In this document: positions 25,026 through 38,468 of the stretch, piece by piece
Layout of the letters: the number at the start of each line of letters is the position of its first letter
Numbering within the stretch: position 1 is the stretch's first letter
Source of the DNA: Ashinkailepas kermadecensis
Lineage: Eukaryota; Arthropoda; Thecostraca; Neolepadidae
NCBI GenBank assembly: GCA_034440615.1
Contig: JAOTOM010002966.1
Span: 27,501-91,500 of the forward strand
Length of the DNA: 64,000 bases
Direction: 5' to 3'
Position numbers and translations under genes: made by a program
Notes under the pieces: model-generated
What the model was told of the DNA's origin: nothing
The model's input: the letters and a program-made list of their open reading frames with translations, nothing else
Database searches by the model: none

Positions 25026-26365
25026 ACAGTCCCACATCACGCATGCATCAGCAGAGTGTCACATCATGCATCAATGGCAAAAGCATGACGGCAAAACAAT
25101 AGCTGCAACAATTGTGCTGTGCAATTAATAGCGATATCCATGTATGCTAGGATGCAATAATAGCATGGCATGTAGCAAAGAGTGGTCATCCTCGTCATCA
25201 GGATGAGATAAGGAGAGAGAGAGAGAGAGAAATACCATTTTTTGGTGTTTAAGCCTCCTGATTTGGCTGGATATGACAATTGGAAGCTATAGCAATATAA
25301 GAGCGGAATGTGAGTATGAAATGTGTTACGTTTTCCTCCGCAAATGCTGTTCACAAATGGCATGCACATTGTCCAGATGAGTCCTTCCTAGCTTGAAAAT
25401 TGAACAAATTGCGCAGTTGATGAAATAAAGACCTGTAGCAAGATGAGACACCCGTGTTTACTAGAGGAAACCTGTTGCTTGCATTCAGTTTGATCAATTA
25501 TAACCAGCCAGACTTTCGGCCACCAAGACATGTACGTATCTACGTCAGTATATTGACCTTCAAAATTATGAGAATGGAAGCAAAACATACAGGAAAAGCT
25601 AAGGTATACTACACTTCTTATTAAGCACGATTGACCTATGTTGGATTTAATTCTGAATCTGAATAAACTGATGGACAAATTTGGTACGAACAGGGTCACA
25701 ACATGGTGGAGATCATTGATGGTTGAAATGGTCCGCACCTATAATTCGGGACTGCATTCCCCCATGCAATGCAAATCAGTTGGAAAGCTGTACTTCTGTC
25801 ATTTGTAACCATTTTACTTTACACAATGACCAGGACTGCTTCTAACAGGCGGTACCTATGCTCAAAAGTGTGGGGTTACCAAATTGCAGAAGACAAATCA
25901 ATTATAAATGTTAGATCCCTATTCAATGAAATGTGTTTCTGTCTCCAAACTAGCAGTTATGTACTTCGAACCCTGTAATATAGTGTACAGGCCCTAAAGC
26001 GTCTTGTTGAACATCGCCATCAATGTTGAAAATAGCACATGCAAGTTAGCTTCTTACGCACCTCCATAATTACGGCACCTTTCACAACTATATATATATG
26101 CCATCATGCGTAAATACAAACTAGGTGTAATATTGATGCTTAGCTAGAATTTAAGTATCAGTAGAATTGATCAAATGTGCATGAAGTTGTGCTTTCCCGT
26201 AATAATGTAGTCTAAAACGTGTGAAGTGTAATTCGATTTCTCATTCTGACTATTGTAACTTTGATCAAGCTGTATCGAATTATTGAGCTCTTTCCCATGG
26301 GACCATCTACCTCAGTAACGCCACAGCCGCACCAACCACACCCCAGTGACGTCACAGCCACAGCG
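25026..26365. other. No gene recognised; short (GA)n at 25212-25230
   Basis: Mostly AT-rich. No frame was recognised. A TATATATATA run lies near 26089. Confidence 0.45.
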
Positions 26366-26620
26366 ACGAGTCACCATTACCTCCGAGTGGTGAGCGCGAG
26401 TCATCAGTCAGCCCGACACAGGCACCACCGCGCCGCCGACCACCCCATCCCGGCATTAGCCGTCATTTGGACGACACTCGAGTCGTCATTACCTCATCCG
26501 ACGAGTCACCATTACCTCCGAGTGGTGAGCGCGAGTCATCAGTCAGCCCGACACAGGCACCACCGCGCCGCCGACCACCCCATCCTGGCATTAGCCGTCA
26601 TTTGGACGACACTCGAGTCG
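26366..26620. repeat. 135-bp tandem duplication
   Basis: ACGAGTCACCATTACCTCCG begins at 26366 and again at 26501. The following 120 bp match almost perfectly, including GCGCCGCCGACCACCCCATC and GACGACACTCGAGTCG. Near identity suggests a recent duplication. Confidence 0.95.
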
Positions 26621-30304
<3,684 letters not shown>

Positions 30305-30716
30305 CGTCCCAGTACGTGCAACGGCGTGTCTCTGACGTCACCAACTCTGTAATGTCCCAGTCTTCCACTGACGCGTCTCTGACATGACCAGCTTTGTGAT
30401 GTCCCAGTCTTCCACCGATGCGCGTCCGATGCGACCAACTGGTGTCGATACCTGTCCACTGGGAGAACTCGGTTCGATGCGACCAACTGGTGTCGATACC
30501 TGTCCACTGGGAGAACTCGGTCCGATGCGACCAACTGGTGTCGATACCTGTCCACTGGGAGAGCTCGGTCCGATGCGACCAACTGGTGTCGATACCTGTC
30601 CACTGGGAGAACTCGGTTCGATGCGACCAACTGGTGTCGATACCTGTCCACTGGGAGAACTCGGTCCGATGCGACCAACTGGTGTCGATACCTGTCCACT
30701 GGGAGAACTCGGTCAG
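30305..30716. repeat. 48-bp minisatellite, 6 copies, with a related leader
   Basis: From 30427 six near-identical 48-bp units start CGATGCGACCAACTGGTGTC. They are preceded (30315-30425) by about two units of similar length sharing GATGTCCCAGTCTTCCACYG. Sixteen codons per unit keep frames open on both strands for 110-210 codons, which is not evidence of genes. Confidence 0.93.
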
Positions 30717-31174
30717 TAACCATTCGGGACGACTCGCAACACGGTAAAACCGCTGACTCACTGACTGAAGTCCCCTCCCCCTCTCCCACATCCCCTCCTG
30801 TCATTTCAGCTTTATCGGGGTGGTTCAGTGGAACGCCCACGATTCTATAATGATTTCGGCAAGATTCCCATCTGCAATGCATTGATGCCGGAGCGCATAT
30901 TTACCATATTTTGTCTTCATACCGAAGAGCACGGCAAGACCCGACGAGTTCCAATTAGCTTTGGAATAACAAAGCAAAATCATCAGGCTCGGAAATACCA
31001 CGGCACATTGCCTAATCAAAAGCTATGCCCTTCGCTGATCCACTGCGATGGGCGACAATGGTCATTTGGGCAGCCCTATTTTGATCCTTCCCTCCTGTTC
31101 AGTGCTCACATACCGCAGCAGCTGGTAATGCAAGCTTAAGACAACAACTGGCAGGAGTTCCGAATCGCATCCTA
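30717..31174. other. No gene recognised
   Basis: One 103-codon plus frame (30828-31139) lacks any similarity I know. Confidence 0.4.
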
Positions 31175-31850
31175 TGCTGAGGTGTGAGCTCAGCGCTGCA
31201 GATGATAGCGTGTGAGTTGATAACCGCACCCGATTATGAGGTACCAGCTGAGAGCTAGAGATGATAACGTGTGAACTGAGAACCGCACCTGATGTTGAGA
31301 GCTGCAGATGATAACGTGTGACTTGTGAGTCGCATCTGGCTGGTACTCAATACTGAGGTATCGGTTGAGAGTCACATTGAGGAAGTTTATCCCATGGCGC
31401 ACTCACTGGATACGTATTGCTAATGGGAACCACCGACGACCAGTCTTGGCAGAGGCACGCTCATCGCGGCAGCACCCATAACATCTAATAATGAGGTGTG
31501 AGCTGGGGGTCACATCCAATGATGAGGTGCGAGCTGGGGGTCACATCCAATGATGGTGTGAGCTGGGAGTTACATCTAATGATGAGGTGTGAGGTGGTAG
31601 TCACATCCAATGATGAGGTGGGAGTTACATCTAATGATGAGGTATGAGCTGGGGGTCACATCCAATGATGGTGTGTGAGCTGGGAGTTATATCTAATGAT
31701 GAGGTGCGAGCTGGGGGTCACATCCAATGATGAGGTGTGAGCTGGGGGTAACATCCAATATCGAGGTGTGAGCTGGGAGTGACATCTAATACTGACGCGT
31801 GATCTGGGAGACACATCCAATGATGAGGTATTTGCTGATAGTCGCACCTA
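31175..31850. repeat. Degenerate minisatellite, unit about 31 bp
   Basis: From about 31480 units such as ATGAGGTGTGAGCTGGGGGT plus CACATCCA repeat about twelve times with length variants. The stretch 31175-31400 shows older related phrases (GATGATAACGTGTGA, GAGCTGCAGATGATA). Confidence 0.88.
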
Positions 31851-31969
31851 ATGTCAAGATGTAAGCAGGAGTCACAACTAATGCGTAGTAAATGTGAGCT
31901 GGGTGTTACAGGTGATGAGATCAGAGCGAGTACCGCAACCGCATGGGGTCCGGTGTTGAGTGTCGTGCT

Positions 31970-32578
31970 GATAGTCGTAGCTGCTGATAAATGCTCTGAA
32001 TGTTATGCCGTTAACGTCGTAGCTGCTGAGGCATGATCTGAATGTCATGCCGCTACATCGTAGCTGCTGAGGAATGATCTGAATGTCATGCCGCTACGTC
32101 GTAGCTGCTGAGGCATGCTCGTAATGTCATGCCGTTACGTCGTAGCTGCTGAGGCATGATCTGAATGCAATGTCGTTGCGTCGTAGCTGCTGAGGAATGA
32201 TCTGACTGCCATGTCGTTAGGTCGTAGCTGCTGAGCCATGATCTGAATGCCTTGCCGCTACGTCGTAGCTGCTGAGGCATGATCTGAATGTCATGCCGTT
32301 ACGTCGTATCTGAGGAATGATCTGACTGCCATGTCGTTAGGTCGTAGCTGCTGAGCCATGATCTGAATGCCTTGCCGCTGCGTCGTAGCTGCTGAGGCAT
32401 GATCTGAATGTCATGCCGTTACGTCGTATCTGCTGAGGAATGATCTGAATGTCCTTGCCGCTACGTCGTAGCTGCTGATGCATGATCTGAATGTCATGCC
32501 GTTACGTCGTAACTTCTGAGGCATGATCTGAATGCAATGCCGTTACGTCGTAGCTGCTGAGGAATGAGTTGGCTGTCA
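31970..32578. repeat. 41-bp minisatellite, about 14 copies
   Basis: Units CGTCGTAGCTGCTGAGGCAT followed by GATCTGAATGTCATGCCGTT. Variants alternate GTCATGCCG, GCAATG and GCCTTGCCG, and blocks near 32186-32300 and 32306-32420 repeat in the same order. Confidence 0.93.
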
Positions 32579-32635
32579 TGTCGCCACAGAGCGACCCGGT
32601 ATCGACTGCCTGGTTGTGATTTTCCTCAAACCCGC

Positions 32636-32677
32636 TGCAGGCTGCCACTGCACACACAAGTGCAGTGGCAGCCTGCA
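32636..32677. repeat. Perfect 18-bp hairpin between two arrays
   Basis: TGCAGGCTGCCACTGCAC, a 6-nt loop, and its exact reverse complement. It lies in the 140-bp spacer between the 41-bp and 17-bp arrays. Confidence 0.9.
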
Positions 32678-32719
32678 ACTAATGCTGTGTATTTGCCATC
32701 GCCTGCTGCTCCGGGTGAG

Positions 32720-33397
32720 GCAGCTGACAGGTGATGGCAGCTGACAGGTGATGGCAGCTGACAGGTGATGGCAGCTGACAGGTGATGGCAGCTGACAGGT
32801 GATGGCAGCTGACAGGTGATGGCAGCTGACAGGTGATGGCAGCTGACAGGTGATGGCAGCTGACAGGTGATGGCAGCTGACAGGTGATGGCAGCTGACAG
32901 GTGATGGCAGCTGACAGGTGATGGCAGCTGACAGGTGATGGCAGCTGACAGGTGATGGCAGCCGACAGGTGATGGCAGCTGACAGGTGATGGCAGCTGAC
33001 AGGTGATGGCAGCTGACAGGTGATGGCAGCTGACAGGTGATGGCAGCTGACAGGTGATGGCAGCTGACAGGTGATGGCAGCTGACAGGTGATGGCAGCTG
33101 ACAGGTGATGGCAGCTGACAGGTGATGGCAGCTGACAGGTGATGGCAGCTGACAGGTGAGGCAGCTGACAGGTGATGGCAGCTGACAGGTGATGGCAGCT
33201 GACAGGTGATGGCAGCTGACAGGTGATGGCAGCTGACAGGTGATGGCAGCTGACAGGTGATGTGCAGCTGACAGGTGATGGCAGCTGACAGGTGATGGCA
33301 GCTGACAGGTGATGGCAGCTGACAGGTGATGGCAGCTGACAGGTGATGGCAGCTGACAGGTGATGGCAGCTGACAGGTGATGGCAGCTGACAGGTGA
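32720..33397. repeat. 17-bp minisatellite, about 40 copies, two E-boxes per unit
   Basis: Highly uniform units CAGCTGACAGGTGATGG. Only a few differ, for example one CAGCCG and two with a one-base length change. Each holds CAGCTG and CAGGTG, both canonical E-box sequences. Seventeen is not a multiple of three, so the 266-codon minus frame cycles through three phases and is a by-product. Confidence 0.97.
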
Positions 33398-33524
33398 TCA
33401 CGCGTGGGCCCGCTGACGAAGTTATTGCCGGCGAATTATTGATGTTGCAGAGCTGCGGCCAGAAGCACGGCCAGATCAATTATTCAGTGTATCCGGGGAG
33501 TCGGCGTGTTTGGGACCCTGCCGA

Positions 33525-33917
33525 CGAGACAGGACAGGATGGAGAGTCGCGCACAACTCCGACCGTCTCGGCCGGCGAGACAGGACAGGATGCGGAGGCA
33601 CGCGCATCACGTCTCAGACAGGACAGGATGGGGGGGCCCCGATCGACCGTCTCGGCCGGCGAGACAGGACAGGATGGGGAGGCACGCGCAACTCCGACCG
33701 TCTCGGCCGGCGAGACAGGACAGGATGGAGAGTCGCGCACAACTCCGACCGTCTCGGCCGGCGAGACAGGACAGGATGGGGAGGCACGCGCAACTCCGAC
33801 CGTCTCGGCCGGCGAGACAGGACAGGATGGAGAGGCACGCGCAACTCCGACCGTCTCGGCCGGCGAGACAGGACAGGATGGAGAGTCGCGCACAACTCCG
33901 GCCGTCTCGGCCGACAC
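33525..33917. repeat. 51-bp minisatellite, about 7-8 copies, two unit types
   Basis: Units share GAGACAGGACAGGATGG and CCGACCGTCTCGGCCGGC. The middle alternates between AGAGTCGCGCACAACT and GGAGGCACGCGCAACT. Two shortened units lie near 33590-33650. Seventeen codons per unit keep all frames open. Confidence 0.95.
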
Positions 33918-34009
33918 ACACGCGCACAGCTACACTCGCGGCTAAACCGGGCCGCCGCACGTGCATGGCAAGAGAACGGCCTCATCGCGGCTCTCATTTG
34001 ACGATTGGG

Positions 34010-34558
34010 TGCTAGTGGTGGTCTAGTGGTGGTCCAGTTGTGGTCTAGTAGTGGTCTAGTGGTGGTCTAGTGGTGGCCTAGTTGTGTACTAGTGGTGATC
34101 TAGTGGTTGTCTAGTGGTGGTCAAGTGGTGATAAAGCGGTGGTTTAGTGGTGGTCCAGTGGTGGTCCAGTGGTGGTCCAGTGGTGGTCCAGTGGTGTTCT
34201 AGTGGTGGTCTAGTGGTTGTCTAGTGGTACTCTAGGTGGTGGTGTATTGTTGGTATAGTGGTGGTGTATTGTTGGTATAGTGGTGGTGTATTGTTGGTCT
34301 AGTGGTGGTGTATTGTTGGTCTAGTGGTGGTGTATTGTTGGTCTAGTGGTGGTGTATTGTTGGTATAGTGGTGGTGTATTGTTGGTCTAGTGGTGGTGTA
34401 TTGTTGGTCTAGTGGTGGTGTATTGTTGGTCTAGTGGTGGTGTATTGTTGGTCTAGTGGTGGTGTATTGTTGGTCTGGTGGTGGTCTTGTGTTGACCTAG
34501 TGGTGGTCTAATGGTGGTGTTGTGGTAGTCTAGTGGTGGTCTAGTGGTGGTCAAGTGG
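34010..34558. repeat. GT-rich minisatellite: 12-bp units then 22-bp units
   Basis: TCTAGTGGTGG units (with CCAG variants) fill 34010-34230 and 34480-34558. The middle 34233-34465 is an orderly series of 22-bp units GTGGTGTATTGTTGGTMTA plus GTG. The plus strand is nearly C-free. Confidence 0.93.
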
Positions 34559-34841
34559 CTGCTGTGACAAATATGAGAAAACTATATGCCTAAAAGAAGT
34601 CCTCAAACTGCTTCGGAAGGTTTGCAACGGGGTATTTATAGGTAACGGTTACAAACAAAACAGTGTAAGATGCGTTTTTCATTTCAAAATTAGCATTGTT
34701 TCAACTTCACAAATGAATCCAGTGAATATGATGCAGAATCCCCGGGCTATCCAATGGCGCTTCGGTAGTCTCTCTATCCACTCCCAGTTCTGAGGTTATA
34801 ACAGGTGGCATGCACCTACCCCCATTCTTTCTGACTTGGCC

Positions 34842-34895
34842 CCGTCTGTTGGCGGAACCCCGTCCGTTGGCCGAGCCCAGTCCGTTGGCCGAGCC
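34842..34895. repeat. 18-bp tandem repeat, 3 copies
   Basis: CCGTCYGTTGGCSGARCC units in series, followed by a partial fourth. Confidence 0.85.
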
Positions 34896-35089
34896 CAGTC
34901 CGTGTGGGGATTCAGTACACCTTGTCAACAGTAGCGTATTGGGTGTGTGTGTGTGACTTATCGCATCGCAAGTCATAAGAAATCATAATATTTTGTTTTG
35001 ACTTGGCGTGCTTCGACTTTGTAGTGTAGACGTGAGCTTTAGAAACCGGAGGAGGCAAACTATCTAGCATGAATGTCCTGCCCCTCGAA

Positions 35090-35276
35090 GGGCGGGGATC
35101 TTCGAGTGGTTAAGGTGTTGAGCTCTGGGTGCCAAAGGTCCTGGGTTCAACACCGGCACCACTCGGAACATTTCCCAATCCCGCGGCCCACAGGCGAAAC
35201 AGTGCGGGCGGCGCCATTTTCCGTGATCGTGCATAAAGTGCGTCGAGAACCACCCAATAAACAAAAAATAATAATA
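35090..35276 (+). mobile_element. tRNA-derived SINE (Leu/Ser-like head)
   Basis: TTCGAGTGGTTAAGGTG matches the A box of tRNA-Leu/Ser, and GGGTTCAACACC matches a B box 38 bp later. The acceptor-like CACCACTC follows. A non-tRNA body then leads to an A-rich tail, ACAAAAAATAATAATA. The anticodon arm and long variable arm do not form a normal tRNA, so this is a SINE rather than a working tRNA gene. The partner LINE is unknown. Confidence 0.75.
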
Positions 35277-36248
35277 CCCTTCGCAGGAGATTATTGTTCA
35301 TCTCTAAAAGAAAAAGAGCACGCAGCTTCCAAGCGTACCCATCAGTGATTTTGATTGCTTAGCAACGCGTGAAGCAACCGTCTCTGAGCGTGAAAAAGAG
35401 TCAGTCGGCGGTGTGCTTTGAAAAGAGTGCAATCCAAACATAATTGTGGCTTATGGAGCAAAAAAGTATTAAAAAACATGCAAGCCACACCAAAGGTTCA
35501 GATCACCAGCATCGATAACTTGGAGAGCCATTACATATAACTAAAATAATTAACAGTCCGGTGAAGAAAACTAGTAACAGAGCGGCTCGCCAGAGCCAGA
35601 ATTCTTGCCTGATTTGCAACGGCAGAATGTTGCGCTACTGTGGTCATGCTTCGACTGCTTCGCTGTTATGGCTCTGCTACTTTTGACGAGGTACTTGCAT
35701 GCACATCAGGGTGGGTCGACCAAATCTGTTCAACGTCTGATATTAAGGTCTGCTTGGGGACGAGGGACGCATATTTAAGAGCACTCCATGAGTTTTCCTT
35801 GAATTATTTAAAACCAAAACCCATACAGTGTCGGCAGGCGCTAACAGACTGGTAAGCATAGACACAAGCGAACAACAAACTCCGAATTCGGAGCGCTCCA
35901 AATTCCGAGTTTTGCGCACCCGCGGCGTTGCAGTCTCCGTTGTAGGTGTGGCAGTGGCCGGCCTCTAACACCAGGTGAGCTCGTTGGCGGCGGTAAGGAC
36001 GCCCGTAAATAGATATCCAAATTCATGTGATGCGATCCTGAATTATCTGCCGCCAGAGTTAAGTGAAAATTCCCACTTTCTCATCCAAGCATTAAATTAG
36101 CGACTGCCGCAGCCATGGTATTGGGCCTGCAGCAAACATGCCGTAACTTCAATTGCCATTAATGTGTGTGCAGAATGCCGAAGACTCGCTCGTTCCGTGG
36201 GACCACGAACGCTTTCGTATAAGTTCAGCCTCAATACGTGCTAGGTAG
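35277..36248. other. No gene recognised
   Basis: Short frames only. A small inverted motif CCGAATTCGG near 35882 with GGAATTTGGAGC-like neighbours is too short to call. Confidence 0.45.
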
Positions 36249-36313
36249 GGCTGGGAATCACTCACGAAGCCCGCCCCCCCCCCCCCCCCTGGCTTCGTGA
36301 GAGATCTCCAGCC
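36249..36313. repeat. Hairpin with an oligo-C loop
   Basis: A 23-nt arm ending CTCACGAAGCC and its near-perfect complement GGCTTCGTGAG onward flank about 18 consecutive cytosines. The arms differ at only about three positions. Confidence 0.85.
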
Positions 36314-38468
36314 ATATTTTCCTTCCAAGTCCATGATCGCGTCAGACAGTCCAGCGATCACGTGCTCCGTTCGAAAACAACATGTGCGCCAGTTTCAGTG
36401 ACACTGATTACCTACCATGTGTAGTATTCCATAAGCTTATTGTAAATGTCCAGGGAAGGCGATGGCACTTTTCCTGAACAGCAGCAATTACAATGCACAC
36501 CTTGTGTTGTTTCCTGTACTTAGTCATCGGATATTTTGGCTCCGGGACTATTGTGCGCCATGCATATCAACATAATGGGTCTGTAGGTATCTACTTAGGC
36601 ATCTAGGTAAGCATGAAGCTGCAGGTGGGTAGATGGGTTGCTGAATGTGATCTTAGGTAATTCGTCTAACAGTGTGATTGCAATAACCCGGATTCCATAA
36701 AAGTTTGATAATGACTGGGAATTGATATAAAAAATGGATTTAATCCAGCTGAAGCTAATTTTACACAAGTTTTGCACATGTTTTGCACATGCATATGCAT
36801 ATGCATCGAGGGTACCTGTGAAAATAAGTATGATAATATTGTTGCTGATTAGTGGCATCATATATTTTGTTCAGACAATTAAAATGGTTCAGCATTAGCT
36901 CATACCAATGCTAATTAGGTATGTTTGTGGTTGGGAAGCCGAAGGAAATATGATAATTTTGTTCAATTTTCATTCGACCAGAAAAGTTGGAAGGCCAATC
37001 CATATCCATTTGTATTTCTCAAACTTTATCCAATCCATTCCGTTATCCGTACGAAACGGATATGCGTACGGACATCCAATCCATGTATGCTAGCAAAATA
37101 TGCTGTTTGTTGAGTGGTGATCTGACAGGGTAGAAATGGAAAGGCGAAGTACCACTGTAAACACCATACCATTGAGAAAGATGTCACTTGTCATATTGGT
37201 AAAACTTGGGTATATTTGTATGTCATATTGGTAAAATCCTGTTTGGCAAGACATACTGCTACTTGCGACTCCTTTTCAAATTGAGGTATCATGAGCATAA
37301 TGTATAATTATGCTCTATCTCCTAATATTCCCAGTTACTGTAAATTTTGTCACTTGGGGTGAAATATTTATTCATTGACTACATAATGGTACATAACTTG
37401 ACACCATTATGTGTGTCAAGTACGGCAAAGTGAAACTGGTTTCGAGATGCAAGAACAGTGTTGTCTGGAAAATGTCAAGTTACTGACTCGTTCTTTGTGT
37501 TCCTGTATCCGCCTATGTTAAACATATTCAAAAGTGTGTATTGTAGAAGTAGTACAAACCTTTCCTTCGAATGTATCATGTATAGTACGTAGTTTGAGTC
37601 ACATTTCCTCGTGACGAAGATCACGTCGCAAGGAATAAAGCTCTGTTTTCCGCGAGAAACTCGCCAGTTAATTTGCAGTATCTCAGAAGGGGATGGACAC
37701 ACTTCGCACCCCCTTTTAGTGCCCTTCGTGCCACTCGTGGAGAAAGAGAGTGCGATAAAAATCGTGCATTACAGTACCTGCACTGAAAAGATAGTCTCCC
37801 ACTCTGAAGTATGATCCAGGGGGCTTTAGGGCGCTTCGACCAGAATTGATAATTCGCGTCTGAAATATGATCGATACACGCACATGCACACCCATGCAAA
37901 CACGTGCGCACACATGCATGCACATGCCAGAACGTGTACACACATGCACACACATGTCGGTGGCATCCCAATGAACTCAGGCTGTCTTGTGGAGCAGGTT
38001 TTTTGTCCGAGAGGATAGCGGAAGCTTGTCGGTGACATACCATTAATCTCAGGCTGTCTCGTGGAGCACAATCATGGCGTCATTATGCTGTACTTCGCCT
38101 TCATTAGCTGCCAAACTCGTAATTTTCCAATGTAGCGAAAAGAAATACTGCATGCATGCCTTCGCTAGGTAGTATAAAGGAAATGCAGGTGAAGCAATAT
38201 AACGGTGAAATATATATATGCTTAGTCTGACAACGTTCTACAACGTTCTCTCGTTCAGCTATGCTAAAATGTGCTCATCCAGGATTCATAGCGCGCCGCA
38301 CATCATGCCAGCTAGACGGTCCTCATCTCTCCCGGCGTCTGTAGGAGGAAGATCAAGCGAGTCCCCAATGACGTCTTGGCTGGCCGGCGTTTGACATCGC
38401 TCGCGCCACTCCCCCACACCCGAGGTGATGCGAGCGCCGGCTTCCGCTGTGAGAACGCGCTGTTTGTT
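36314..38468. other. No gene recognised
   Basis: AT-rich to 37500. A CA/TG-rich patch (ACACATGCA phrases) lies at 37870-37960. The phrase TGTCATATTGGTAAAA occurs twice near 37190 and 37221, and a SCGGTGRCATMCCA...TCAGGCTGTC duplication of about 70 bp at 37957-38065. No protein was recognised. Confidence 0.45.

Noticed and set aside
32720..33397. CRISPR-like regular direct repeats (also other arrays)
   Set aside because: Units are contiguous without spacers, in a eukaryotic context; no cas-like gene.
32679..33479. 266-codon minus frame
   Set aside because: 17-bp array read through three phases without stops.
33394..34015. Frames of 119-183 codons on both strands
   Set aside because: 51-bp array (17 codons per unit).
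35100..35170. Functional tRNA-Leu/Ser gene
   Set aside because: A and B boxes fit, but no normal anticodon arm or long variable arm folds, and a SINE body and tail follow.
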